DNA of 64,000 nt from Hydractinia symbiolongicarpus (lineage: Eukaryota; Cnidaria; Hydrozoa; Anthoathecata; Hydractiniidae). Below, one piece after another: positions 41,901-54,799 of the stretch (position 1 is the stretch's first letter; every line of letters starts with the position of its first letter). The position numbers and the translations under genes are program-made. The stretch covers positions 6,140,001-6,204,000 of the forward strand of contig NC_079884.1 of assembly GCF_029227915.1 (NCBI RefSeq). Direction: 5' to 3'. The notes beneath the pieces were generated by a model. That model made no database searches, was not told where the DNA came from, and worked only from the letters and a program-made list of their open reading frames with translations.

Positions 41901-44900
41901 CCCGTAAATCCCGGACTCGGCCCGTATAGTCAAAAGTATACAAAGAAAGTATCCAAGGTGTAAACTCATTTCCCGAACGATTTTTTAAATTATTATTTCA
42001 CCATTAAAGCCCATGAGACTTGTAGTTTATAAAAATGTTTTCATTTTTGATGAGACGCTGAATAAAAGAAGTTTAATCGCCGGCAAACGAAAACCCGCGA
42101 TTTCCCGTAAACCCCGGAGTCGGCCCGCATAGTCAAAATATACAAAGAAAGTACCCAGGGAGTAAACTCATTTCCCGAACGATTTTTTAAATTATTTTTT
42201 CAGCACTAAAACGCATGAGACTTGTAGTTTTTAGAAATGTTTTCATTTTTGATGAGACGGTGAATAAAAGAAGTTTAATCGCCGGCAAACGAAAACCTAT
42301 GATTTCCCGTAAATCCTGGACTCGGCCCGTATAGTCAAAAGTATACAAAGAAAGTACCCAAGGAGTAAGCTCATTTCCAGAACGATTTTTTAAATTATTT
42401 TTTCACCACTAAAACGCATAAGACTTGTAGTTTTTAAAAATGTTTTCATTTTTGATGAGACGCTAAATAAAAGAAGTTTAATCGCCGGCAAACGAAAACC
42501 CGCGATTTCCCGTAAATCCCGGGCTTGGCCGGTATAGTCGAATGTATACAAAGAAAGTACCCTGTGAGTAAACTCATTTCCAAAACGATTTTTTAAATTA
42601 TCTTTTCACCACTAAAACGCATGAGACTTGTAGTTTTCAAAAATGTTTTCATTTTTGATGAGACGCTGAATAAAAGAAGTTTAATCGCCGGCAAACGAAA
42701 ACCCGCCATTTCCCGTAAACCCCGGACTCGGTCCGTATAATCAAAAGTATACAAAGCAAGTACCCAGGGAGTAATCTCATTTCCCGAACGACTTTTTAAA
42801 TTATTTTTTCACCACTAAAACGCATGAGACTTGTAGTTTTCAAAAATGTTTTCATTTTTGATGAGACGCTGAATGAAAGAAGTTTAATCGCCGGCAAACG
42901 AAAACCTGCGATTTCCCGTAAATCCCGGACTCGGCCCGTATAGTCAAAAGTATACAAAGAAAGTATCCAAGGTGTAAACTCATTTCCCGAACGATTTTTT
43001 AAATTATTATTTCACCATTAAAGCCCATGAGACTTGTAGTTTTTAAAAATGTTTTCATTTTTGATGAGACGCTGAATAAAAGAAGTTTAATCGCCGGCAA
43101 ACGAAAACCCGCGACTTCCCGTAAATCCCGGTCTCGGCTCGTATAGTCAAAAGTATACAAAGAAAGTACCCAGGGAGTAAACTCATTTCCCAAACGATTT
43201 TTTAAATTACTATTTCACCACTAAAGCCCATGAGACTTGTAGTTTTTAAAAATGTTTTCATTTTTGATGAGACGCTGAATAAAAGAAGTTTAATCGCCGG
43301 CAAACGAAAACCCGCAATTTCCCGTAAATCTAGTACACGGCCCGTATAGTCAAAAGTATACAAAAAAAGCACCCAGGGAGTAAACTCATTTTCCAAACGA
43401 TTTTTTAAATTACTATTTCCCCACTAAAGCCCATGAGACTTGTAGTTTTTAAAAATGTTTTCATTTTTGATGAGACGCTGAATAAAAGCAGTTTAATCGC
43501 CGGCAAACGAAAACCTGCGATTTCCCTAAATCCCGGACTCGGCCAGTATAGTCAAAAGTATACAAAGAAAGTACCCAGGGAGTAAACTCATTTTCAGAAC
43601 GATTTTTTAAATTATTATTTCACCACTAAAACGCATGAGACTTGTAGTTTTCAAGAATGTTTTCATTTTTGATGAGACGCTGAATAAAAGCAGTTTAATC
43701 GCCGGCAAACGAAAACCTGCGATTTCCCGTAAATCCCGGACTCGGTCCGTATAGTCAAAAGTATACAAAGAAAGTACCCAGGGAGTAAGCTCATTTCCAG
43801 AACGATTTTTTAAATTATTTTTTCACCACTAAAACGCATAAGACTTGTAGTTTTTAAAAATGTTTTCATTTTTGATGAGACGCTAAATAAAAGAAGTTTA
43901 ATCGCCGGCAAACGAAAACCCGCGATTTCCCGTAAATCCCGGGCTTGGCCGGTATAGTCGAATGTATACAAAGAAAGTACCCTGTGAGTAAACTCATTTC
44001 CAAAACGATTTTTTAAATTATCTTTTCACCACTAAAACGCATGAGACTTGTAGTTTTCAAAAATGTTTTCATTTTTGATGAGACGCTGAATAAAAGAAGT
44101 TTAATCGCCGGCAAACGAAAACCCGCCATTTCCCGTAAACCCCGGACTCCGTCCGTATAATCAAAAGTATACAAAGCAAGTACCCAGGGAGTAATCTCAT
44201 TTCCCGAACGACTTTTTAAATTATTTTTTCACCACTAAAACGCATGAGACTTGTAGTTTTCAAAAATGTTTTCATTTTTGATGAGACGCTGAATGAAAGA
44301 AGTTTAATCGCCGGCAAACGAAAACCTGCGATTTCCCGTAAATCCCGGACTCGGCCCGTATAGTCAAAAGTATACAAAGAAAGTATCCAAGGTGTAAACT
44401 CATTTCCCGAACGATTTTTTAAATTATTATTTCACCATTAAAGCCCATGAGACTTGTAGTTTATAAAAATGTTTTCATTTTTGATGAGACGCTGAATAAA
44501 AGAAGTTTAATCGCCGGCAAACGAAAACCCGCGATTTCCCGTAAACCCCGGAGTCGGCCCGCATAGTCAAAATATACAAAGAAAGTACCCAGGGAGTAAA
44601 CTCATTTCCCGAACGATTTTTTAAATTATTTTTTCAGCACTAAAACGCATGAGACTTGTAGTTTTTAGAAATGTTTTCATTTTTGATGAGACGGTGAATA
44701 AAAGAAGTTTAATCGCCGGCAAACGAAAACCTGCGATTTCCCGTAAATCCTGGACTCGGCCCGTATAGTCAAAAGTATACAAAGAAAGTACCCAAGGAGT
44801 AAGCTCATTTCCAGAACGATTTTTTAAATTATTTTTTCACCACTAAAACGCATAAGACTTGTAGTTTTTAAAAATGTTTTCATTTTTGATGAGACGCTAA

Positions 44901-47900
44901 ATAAAAGAAGTTTAATCGCCGGCAAACGAAAACCTGCGATTTCCCGTAAATCCCGGACTCGGCCCGTATAGTCAAAAGTATACAAAGAAAGTACCCAGGG
45001 AGTAAACTCATTTCCCGAACGATTTTTTAAGTTATTTTTTCTTCACTAAAACGCATGAGACTTGTAGTTTTCAGAAATGTTTTCATTTTTGATGAGACGC
45101 CTAATGAAAGTGGTTTAATCGCCGGCAAACGAAAACCCGCGATTTCCCGTAAATCCCGGTCTCGGCCCGTGTAGTCAAACGTATACAAAGAAAGCACCCA
45201 GGGAGTAAACTCTTTTCCCGAACGATTTTTTAAATTATATTTTCACCACTAAAACGCATGAGACTTGTAGTTTTCAAAAATGTTTTCATTTTTGATGAGA
45301 CGCTGAATGAAAGAAGTTTAATCGCCAGCAAACGAAAACCTGCGATTTTCCGTAAATCCCGGACTCGGCCCGTATAGTCAAAAGTATAATAAGAAAGTAC
45401 CCAGGGTGTAAACTCATTTCCCGAACGATTTTTTAAATTATTACTTCACCACTAAAGCCCATGAGACTTGTAGTTTTTAAAAATGTTTTCATTTTTGATG
45501 AGACGCTGAATAAAAGAAGTTTAATCGCCGGCAAACGAAAACCCGCCATTTCCCGTAAACCCCGGACTCGGCCCGCATAGTCAAAATATACAAAGAAAGT
45601 ACCCAGGGAGTAAACTCATTTCCCGAACGATTTTTTAAATTATTTTTTCAGCACTAAAACGCATGAGACTTGTAGTTTTTAAAAATGTTTTCATTTTTGA
45701 TGAGACGGTGAATAAAAGAAGTTTAATCGCCGGCAAACGAAAACCTGCAATTTCCCGTAAATCCTGGACTCGGCCCGTATAGTCAAAAGTATACAAAGAA
45801 AGTACCCAGGGAGTAAACTCATTTCCCAAACGATTTTTTAAATTATTATTTCACCACTAAAACGCATGAGACTTGTAGTTTTCAAGAATGTTTTCATTTT
45901 TGATGAGACGCTGAATAAAAGCAGTTTAATCGCCGGCAAACGAAAACCTGCGATTTCCCGTAAATCCCGGACTCGGTCCGTATAATCAAAAGTATACAAA
46001 GCAAGTACCCAGGAAGTAATCTCATTTCCCGAACGACTTTTTAAATTATTTTTTCACCACTAAAACGCATGAGACTTGTAGTTTTCAAAAATGTTTTCAT
46101 TTTTGATGAGACGCTGAATGAAAGAAGTTTAATCGCCGGCAAACGAAAACCTGCGATTTCCCGTAAATCCCGGACTCGGCCCGTATAGTCAAAAGTATAC
46201 AAAGAAAGTATCCAAGGTGTAAACTCATTTCCCGAACGATTTTTTAAATTATTATTTCACCATTAAAGCCCATGAGACTTGTAGTTTTCAAGAATGTTTT
46301 CATTTTTGATGAGACGCTGAATAAAAGCAGTTTAATCGCCGGCAAACGAAAACCTGCGATTTCCCGTAAATCCCGGACTCGGTCCGTATAATCAAAAGTA
46401 TACAAAGCAAGTACCCAGGAAGTAATCTCATTTCCCGAACGACTTTTTAAATTATTTTTTCACCACTAAAACGCATGAGACTTGTAGTTTTCAAAAATGT
46501 TTTCATTTTTGATGAGACGCTGAATGAAAGAAGTTTAATCGCCGGCAAACGAAAACCTGCGATTTCCCGTAAATCCCGGACTCGGCCCGTATAGTCAAAA
46601 GTATACAAAGAAAGTATCCAAGGTGTAAACTCATTTCCCGAACGATTTTTTAAATTATTATTTCACCATTAAAGCCCATGAGACTTGTAGTTTATAAAAA
46701 TGTTTTCATTTTTGATGAGACGCTGAATAAAAGAAGTTTAATCGCCGGCAAACGAAAACCCGCGATTTCCCGTAAACCCCGGAGTCGGCCCGCATAGTCA
46801 AAATATACAAAGAAAGTACCCAGGGAGTAAACTCATTTCCCGAACGATTTTTTAAATTATTTTTTCAGCACTAAAACGCATGAGACTTGTAGTTTTTAGA
46901 AATGTTTTCATTTTTGATGAGACGGTGAATAAAAGAAGTTTAATCGCCGGCAAACGAAAACCTATGATTTCCCGTAAATCCTGGACTCGGCCCGTATAGT
47001 CAAAAGTATACAAAGAAAGTACCCAAGGAGTAAGCTCATTTCCAGAACGATTTTTTAAATTATTTTTTCACCACTAAAACGCATAAGACTTGTAGTTTTT
47101 AAAAATGTTTTCATTTTTGATGAGACGCTAAATAAAAGAAGTTTAATCGCCGGCAAACGAAAACCCGCGATTTCCCGTAAATCCCGGGCTTGGCCGGTAT
47201 AGTCGAATGTATACAAAGAAAGTACCCTGTGAGTAAACTCATTTCCAAAACGATTTTTTAAATTATCTTTTCACCACTAAAACGCATGAGACTTGTAGTT
47301 TTCAAAAATGTTTTCATTTTTGATGAGACGCTGAATAAAAGAAGTTTAATCGCCGGCAAACGAAAACCCGCCATTTCCCGTAAACCCCGGACTCGGTCCG
47401 TATAATCAAAAGTATACAAAGCAAGTACCCAGGGAGTAATCTCATTTCCCGAACGACTTTTTAAATTATTTTTTCACCACTAAAACGCATGAGACTTGTA
47501 GTTTTCAAAAATGTTTTCATTTTTGATGAGACGCTGAATGAAAGAAGTTTAATCGCCGGCAAACGAAAACCTGCGATTTCCCGTAAATCCCGGACTCGGC
47601 CCGTATAGTCAAAAGTATACAAAGAAAGTATCCAAGGTGTAAACTCATTTCCCGAACGATTTTTTAAATTATTATTTCACCATTAAAGCCCATGAGACTT
47701 GTAGTTTTTAAAAATGTTTTCATTTTTGATGAGACGCTGAATAAAAGAAGTTTAATCGCCGGCAAACGAAAACCCGCGACTTCCCGTAAATCCCGGTCTC
47801 GGCTCGTATAGTCAAAAGTATACAAAGAAAGTACCCAGGGAGTAAACTCATTTCCCAAACGATTTTTTAAATTACTATTTCACCACTAAAGCCCATGAGA

Positions 47901-48259
47901 CTTGTAGTTTTTAAAAATGTTTTCATTTTTGATGAGACGCTGAATAAAAGAAGTTTAATCGCCGGCAAACGAAAACCCGCAATTTCCCGTAAATCTAGTA
48001 CACGGCCCGTATAGTCAAAAGTATACAAAAAAAGCACCCAGGGAGTAAACTCATTTTCCAAACGATTTTTTAAATTACTATTTCCCCACTAAAGCCCATG
48101 AGACTTGTAGTTTTTAAAAATGTTTTCATTTTTGATGAGACGCTGAATAAAAGCAGTTTAATCGCCGGCAAACGAAAACCTGCGATTTCCCTAAATCCCG
48201 GACTCGGCCAGTATAGTCAAAAGTATACAAAGAAAGTACCCAGGGAGTAAACTCATTTT
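38930..48259 (-). repeat. Directly adjacent 4665-bp tandem duplication (23 monomers)
   Basis: Copy one is about 38930-43594 and copy two about 43595-48259; the offset of 4665 bp equals the copy length. Shared rare markers include GGACTCCGTCCG (39479 and 44144), TAGTTTATAAAAATG (39792 and 44457), AAGTATAATAAGAAAG (40718 and 45383), CCAGGAAGTAATC (41344 and 46009), AACCTATGATTTCC (42295 and 46960) and AAATCTAGTACACGG (43326 and 47991). TTTCCGGTAAATCC (40073) against TTTCCCGTAAATCC (44738) is one difference. Each copy contains the nested 406-bp duplication listed separately. Confidence 0.85.
41206..42017 (-). repeat. Nested two-monomer duplication (406 bp x2)
   Basis: The pair with TAGTTTTCAAGAATG and CCAGGAAGTAATC occurs at 41211 and again at 41617, 406 bp apart. 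The identical arrangement is present 4665 bp later, at about 45876 and 46282. This small duplication therefore predates the 4665-bp duplication, giving a relative order of events. Confidence 0.75.
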
Positions 48260-51200
48260 CAGAACGATTTTTTAAATTATTTTTTCACCACTAAAACGCA
48301 TAAGACTTGTAGTTTTTAAAAATGTTTTCATTTTTGATGAGACGCTGAATAAAAGAAGTTTAATCGCCGGCAAACGAAAACCCGCGATTTCCCGTATATC
48401 CCGGGCTTGGCCCGTATAGTCAAAAGTATACAAAGAAAGTACCCAGGGAGTAAACTCATTTCCCTAACGATTTTTAAAATTATTTTTTCACCACTAAAAC
48501 GCATAAGACTTGTAGTTTTTAAAAATGTTTTCATCTTTGATGAGACGCTGAATAAAAGAAGTTTAATCGCCGGCAAACGAAAATCCGCGATTTCCCGTAA
48601 ATCCCGGACTCGGCCCGTATAGTCAAAAGTATACAAAGAAAGTACCCAGGGAGTAAACTCATTTCCCGAACGATTTTTTAAATTATTTTTTCACCACTAA
48701 AACGCATGAGACTTGTAGTTTTCAAAAATGTTTTCATTTTTGATGAGACGCTTAATGAAAGAGGTTTAATCGCCGGCAAACGAAATCCCGCGTTTTTCCG
48801 TAAATCCGGGGCTTGGTCCGTATAGTCGAATGTATACAAAGAAAGTACCCAGGGAGTAAACTCATTTCCCGAACGATTTTTTAAATTTTTTTTTCACCAC
48901 TAAAACGCATGAGACTTGTAGTTTTCAAAAATGTTTTCATTTTTGATGAGACGCTTAATGAAAGAGGTTTAATCGCCGCAAAACAAAAACCCGCAATTTC
49001 CCGTAAATCCCGGGCTTGGCCCGTATAGTCGAATGTATACAAAGAAAGTACCCTGTGAGTAAACTCATTTCCAGAACGATTTTTTAAATTATTTTTTCAC
49101 CACTAAAACGCATAAGACCTGTAGTTTTTAAAAATGTTTTCATTTTTGATGAGACGCTGAATAAAAGAAGTTTAATCGCCGGCAAACGAAAACCCGCGAT
49201 TTCCCGTAAATCCCGGCTTGGCCCGTATATTCAAGAGTATACAAAGAAAGTACACAGGGAGTAAAATCATTTCCCGAACGATTTTTTAAATTACTTTTTC
49301 ACCACTAAAACGCATGAGACTTGTAGTTTTTAAAAATGTTTTCATTTTTGATGAGAAGCTAAATAAAAGAAGTTTAATCGCCGGCAAACGAAAACCCGCG
49401 ATTTCCCGTAAATCCCGGGCTTGGCCGGTATAGTCGAATGTATACAAAAAAAGTACCCTGTGAGTAAACTCATTTCCAAAACGATTTTTTAAATTATCTT
49501 TTCACCACTAAAACGCATGAGACTTGTAGTTTTCAAAAATGTTTTCATTTTTGATGAGACGCTGAATAAAAGAAGTTTAATCGCCGGCAAACGAAAACCC
49601 GCCATTTCCCGTAAACCCCGGACTAGGTCCGTATAATCAAAAGTATACAAAGTAAGTACCCAGGGAGTAAACTCATTTCCCGAACGACTTTTTAAATTAT
49701 TTTTTCACCACTAAAACGCATGCGACTTGTAGTTTTCAAAAATGTTTTCATTTTTCATGAGACGCTGAATGAAAGAAGTTTAATCGCCGGCAAACGAAAA
49801 CCTGCGTTTTCCCGTAAATCCCGGACTCGGCCCGTATAGTCAAAAGTATACAAAGAAAGTATCCAAGGTGTAAACTCATTTCCCGAACGATTTTTTAAAT
49901 TATTATTTCACCATTAAAGCCCATGAGACTTGTAGTTTTTAAAAATGTTTTCATTTTTGATGAGACGCTGAATAAAAGAAGTTTAATCGCCGGCAAACGA
50001 AAACCCGCGACTTCCCGTAAATCCCGGTCTCGGCCCGTATAGTCAAAAGTATACAAAGAAAGTACCCAGGGAGTAAAATCATTTCCCAAACGATTTTTTA
50101 AATTACTATTTCACCACTAAATCCCATGAGACTTGTGGTTTTTAAAAATGTTTTCATTTTTGATGAGACGCTGAATAAAAGAAGTTTAATCGCCGGCAAA
50201 CGAAAACCCGCAATTTCCCGTAAATCCCGTACTCGGTCCGTATAGTCAAAAGTATACAAAGAAAGTACCCAGGGAGTAAACTCATTTCCCAAACGATTTT
50301 TTAAATTACTATTTCACCACTAAAGCCCATGAGACTTGAAGTTTTTAAAAATGTTTTCTTTTGATAAGACGCGGAATAAAAGCAGTTTAATCGCCGGCAA
50401 ACGAAAACCTGCGATTTCCCTAAATCCCGGACTCGGCCCGTATAGTCAAAAGTATACAAAGAAAGTACCCAGGGAGTAAACTCATTTCCCAAACGATTTT
50501 TTAAATTACTATTTCACCACTAAAGCCCATGAGACTTGAAGTTTTTAAAAATGTTTTCTTTTGATAAGACGCGGAATAAAAGCAGTTTAATCGCCGGCAA
50601 ACGAAAACCTGCGATTTCCCTAAATCCCGGACTCGGCCCGTATAGTCAAAAGTATACAAAGAAAGTACCCAGGGAGTAAACTCATTTTCAGAACGATTTT
50701 TTAAATTATTTTTTCACCACTAAAACGCATAAGACTTGTAATTTTTAAAAATGTTTTCATTTTTGATGAGACGCTGAATAAAAGAAGTTTAATCGCCGGC
50801 AAACGAAAACCCGCGATTTCCCGTATATCCCGGGCTTGGCCCGTATAGTCAAAAGTATACAAAGAAAGTACTCAGGGAGTAAACTCATTTCCCGAACGAT
50901 TTTTTAAATTATCTTTTCACCACTAAAACGCATGAGACTTGTAGTTTTCAAAAATGTTTTCATTTTTGATGAGACGCTGAATAAAAGAAGTTTAATCGCC
51001 GGCAAACGAAAACCTGCGATTTCCCTAAATCCCGGACTCGGCCAGTATAGTCAAAAGTATACAAAGAAAGTACCCAGGGAGTAAACTCATTTTCAGAACG
51101 ATTTTTTAAATTATTTTTTCACCACTAAAACGCATAAGACTTGTAGTTTTTAAAAATGTTTTCATTTTTGATGAGACGCTGAATAAAAGAAGTTTAATCG

Positions 51201-53823
51201 CCGGCAAACGAAAACCCGCGATTTCCCGTATATCCCGGGCTTGGCCCGTATAGTCAAAAGTATACAAAGAAAGTACCCAGGGAGTAAACTCATTTCCCTA
51301 ACGATTTTTAAAATTATTTTTTCACCACTAAAACGCATAAGACTTGTAGTTTTTAAAAATGTTTTCATCTTTGATGAGACGCTGAATAAAAGAAGTTTAA
51401 TCGCCGGCAAACGAAAATCCGCGATTTCCCGTAAATCCCGGACTCGGCCCGTATAGTCAAAAGTATACAAAGAAAGTACCCAGGGAGTAAACTCATTTCC
51501 CGAACGATTTTTTAAATTATTTTTTCACCACTAAAACGCATGAGACTTGTAGTTTTCAAAAATGTTTTCATTTTTGATGAGACGCTTAATGAAAGAGGTT
51601 TAATCGCCGGCAAACGAAATCCCGCGTTTTTCCGTAAATCCGGGGCTTGGTCCGTATAGTCGAATGTATACAAAGAAAGTACCCAGGGAGTAAACTCATT
51701 TCCCGAACGATTTTTTAAATTTTTTTTTCACCACTAAAACGCATGAGACTTGTAGTTTTCAAAAATGTTTTCATTTTTGATGAGACGCTTAATGAAAGAG
51801 GTTTAATCGCCGCAAAACAAAAACCCGCAATTTCCCGTAAATCCCGGGCTTGGCCCGTATAGTCGAATGTATACAAAGAAAGTACCCTGTGAGTAAACTC
51901 ATTTCCAGAACGATTTTTTAAATTATTTTTTCACCACTAAAACGCATAAGACCTGTAGTTTTTAAAAATGTTTTCATTTTTGATGAGACGCTGAATAAAA
52001 GAAGTTTAATCGCCGGCAAACGAAAACCCGCGATTTCCCGTAAATCCCGGCTTGGCCCGTATATTCAAGAGTATACAAAGAAAGTACACAGGGAGTAAAA
52101 TCATTTCCCGAACGATTTTTTAAATTACTTTTTCACCACTAAAACGCATGAGACTTGTAGTTTTTAAAAATGTTTTCATTTTTGATGAGAAGCTAAATAA
52201 AAGAAGTTTAATCGCCGGCAAACGAAAACCCGCGATTTCCCGTAAATCCCGGGCTTGGCCGGTATAGTCGAATGTATACAAAAAAAGTACCCTGTGAGTA
52301 AACTCATTTCCAAAACGATTTTTTAAATTATCTTTTCACCACTAAAACGCATGAGACTTGTAGTTTTCAAAAATGTTTTCATTTTTGATGAGACGCTGAA
52401 TAAAAGAAGTTTAATCGCCGGCAAACGAAAACCCGCCATTTCCCGTAAACCCCGGACTAGGTCCGTATAATCAAAAGTATACAAAGTAAGTACCCAGGGA
52501 GTAAACTCATTTCCCGAACGACTTTTTAAATTATTTTTTCACCACTAAAACGCATGCGACTTGTAGTTTTCAAAAATGTTTTCATTTTTCATGAGACGCT
52601 GAATGAAAGAAGTTTAATCGCCGGCAAACGAAAACCTGCGTTTTCCCGTAAATCCCGGACTCGGCCCGTATAGTCAAAAGTATACAAAGAAAGTATCCAA
52701 GGTGTAAACTCATTTCCCGAACGATTTTTTAAATTATTATTTCACCATTAAAGCCCATGAGACTTGTAGTTTTTAAAAATGTTTTCATTTTTGATGAGAC
52801 GCTGAATAAAAGAAGTTTAATCGCCGGCAAACGAAAACCCGCGACTTCCCGTAAATCCCGGTCTCGGCCCGTATAGTCAAAAGTATACAAAGAAAGTACC
52901 CAGGGAGTAAAATCATTTCCCAAACGATTTTTTAAATTACTATTTCACCACTAAATCCCATGAGACTTGTGGTTTTTAAAAATGTTTTCATTTTTGATGA
53001 GACGCTGAATAAAAGAAGTTTAATCGCCGGCAAACGAAAACCCGCAATTTCCCGTAAATCCCGTACTCGGTCCGTATAGTCAAAAGTATACAAAGAAAGT
53101 ACCCAGGGAGTAAACTCATTTCCCAAACGATTTTTTAAATTACTATTTCACCACTAAAGCCCATGAGACTTGAAGTTTTTAAAAATGTTTTCTTTTGATA
53201 AGACGCGGAATAAAAGCAGTTTAATCGCCGGCAAACGAAAACCTGCGATTTCCCTAAATCCCGGACTCGGCCCGTATAGTCAAAAGTATACAAAGAAAGT
53301 ACCCAGGGAGTAAACTCATTTCCCAAACGATTTTTTAAATTACTATTTCACCACTAAAGCCCATGAGACTTGAAGTTTTTAAAAATGTTTTCTTTTGATA
53401 AGACGCGGAATAAAAGCAGTTTAATCGCCGGCAAACGAAAACCTGCGATTTCCCTAAATCCCGGACTCGGCCCGTATAGTCAAAAGTATACAAAGAAAGT
53501 ACCCAGGGAGTAAACTCATTTTCAGAACGATTTTTTAAATTATTTTTTCACCACTAAAACGCATAAGACTTGTAATTTTTAAAAATGTTTTCATTTTTGA
53601 TGAGACGCTGAATAAAAGAAGTTTAATCGCCGGCAAACGAAAACCCGCGATTTCCCGTATATCCCGGGCTTGGCCCGTATAGTCAAAAGTATACAAAGAA
53701 AGTACTCAGGGAGTAAACTCATTTCCCGAACGATTTTTTAAATTATCTTTTCACCACTAAAACGCATGAGACTTGTAGTTTTCAAAAATGTTTTCATTTT
53801 TGATGAGACGCTGAATAAAAGAA
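48156..53823 (-). repeat. Directly adjacent 2834-bp tandem duplication (14 monomers)
   Basis: Copy one is about 48156-50989 and copy two about 50990-53823, offset 2834 bp, equal to the copy length. Shared rare markers: CATCTTTGATGAG (48533 and 51367), AAATTTTTTTTTCACC (48886 and 51720), CGCAAAACAAAAACC (48978 and 51812), TTTTTCATGAGACG (49752 and 52586), GCATGCGAC (49719 and 52553) and the GACTTGAAG monomers (50333 and 53167). Another, diverged copy follows at about 54.8-57.7 kb, offset 4254 bp from copy two. Confidence 0.85.
50301..50706 (-). repeat. Tandem pair of short (200-bp) variant monomers
   Basis: Two consecutive monomers share GACTTGAAGTTTTTAAAAATG, a shortened hairpin block (TTTTCTTTTGATAAG) and CCCTAAATCCC. 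GACTTGAAG begins at 50333 and 50533, exactly 200 bp apart, because three bases are deleted per monomer. The same pair is at 53167/53367 and 57421/57621. The deletion destroys the perfect A/T hairpin found in most monomers, so that hairpin is not strictly maintained. Confidence 0.75.
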
Positions 53824-54799
53824 GTTTAATCGCCGGCAAACGAAAACCCGCCATTTCCCGTAAACCCCGGACTCGGTCCGTATAATCAAAAGTATACAAA
53901 GCAAGTACCCAGGGAGTAATCTCATTTCCCGAACGACTTTTTAAATTATTTTTTCACCACTAAAACGCATGAGACTTGTAGTTTTCAAAAATGTTTTCAT
54001 TTTTGATGAGACGCTGAATGAAAGAAGTTTAATCGCCGGCAAACGAAAACCTGCGATTTCCCGTAAATCCCGGACTCGGCCCGTATAGTCAAAATTATAC
54101 AAAGAAAGTATCCAAGGTGTAAACTCATTTCCCGAACGATTTTTTAAATTATTATTTCACCATTAAAGCCCATGAGACTTGTAGTTTATAAAAATGTTTT
54201 CATTTTTGATGAGACGCTGAATAAAAGAAGTTTAATCGCCGGCAAACGAAAACCCGCGATTTCCCGTAAACCCCGGAGTCGGCCCGCATAGTCAAAATAT
54301 ACAAAGAAAGTACCCAGGGAGTAAACTCATTTCCCGAACGATTTTTTAAATTATTTTTTCAGCACTAAAACGCATGAGACTTGTAGTTTTTAAAAATGTT
54401 TTAATTTTTGATGAGACGGTGAATAAAAGAAGTTTAATCGCCGGCAAACGAAAACCTGCGATTTCCCGTAAATCCTGGACTCGGCCCGTATAGTCAAAAG
54501 TATACAAAGAAAGTACCCAAGGAGTAAGCTCATTTCCAGAACGATTTTTTAAATTATTTTTTCACCACTAAAACGCATAAGACTTGTAGTTTTTAAAAAT
54601 GTTTTCATTTTTGATGAGACGCTAAATAAAAGAAGTTTAATCGCCGGCAAACGAAAACCCGCGATTTCCCGTAAATCCCGGGCTTGGCCGGTATAGTCGA
54701 ATGTATACAAAGAAAGTACCCTGTGAGTAAACTCATTTCCAAAACGATTTTTTAAATTATCTTTTCACCACTAAAACGCATGAGACTTGTAGTTTTCAA

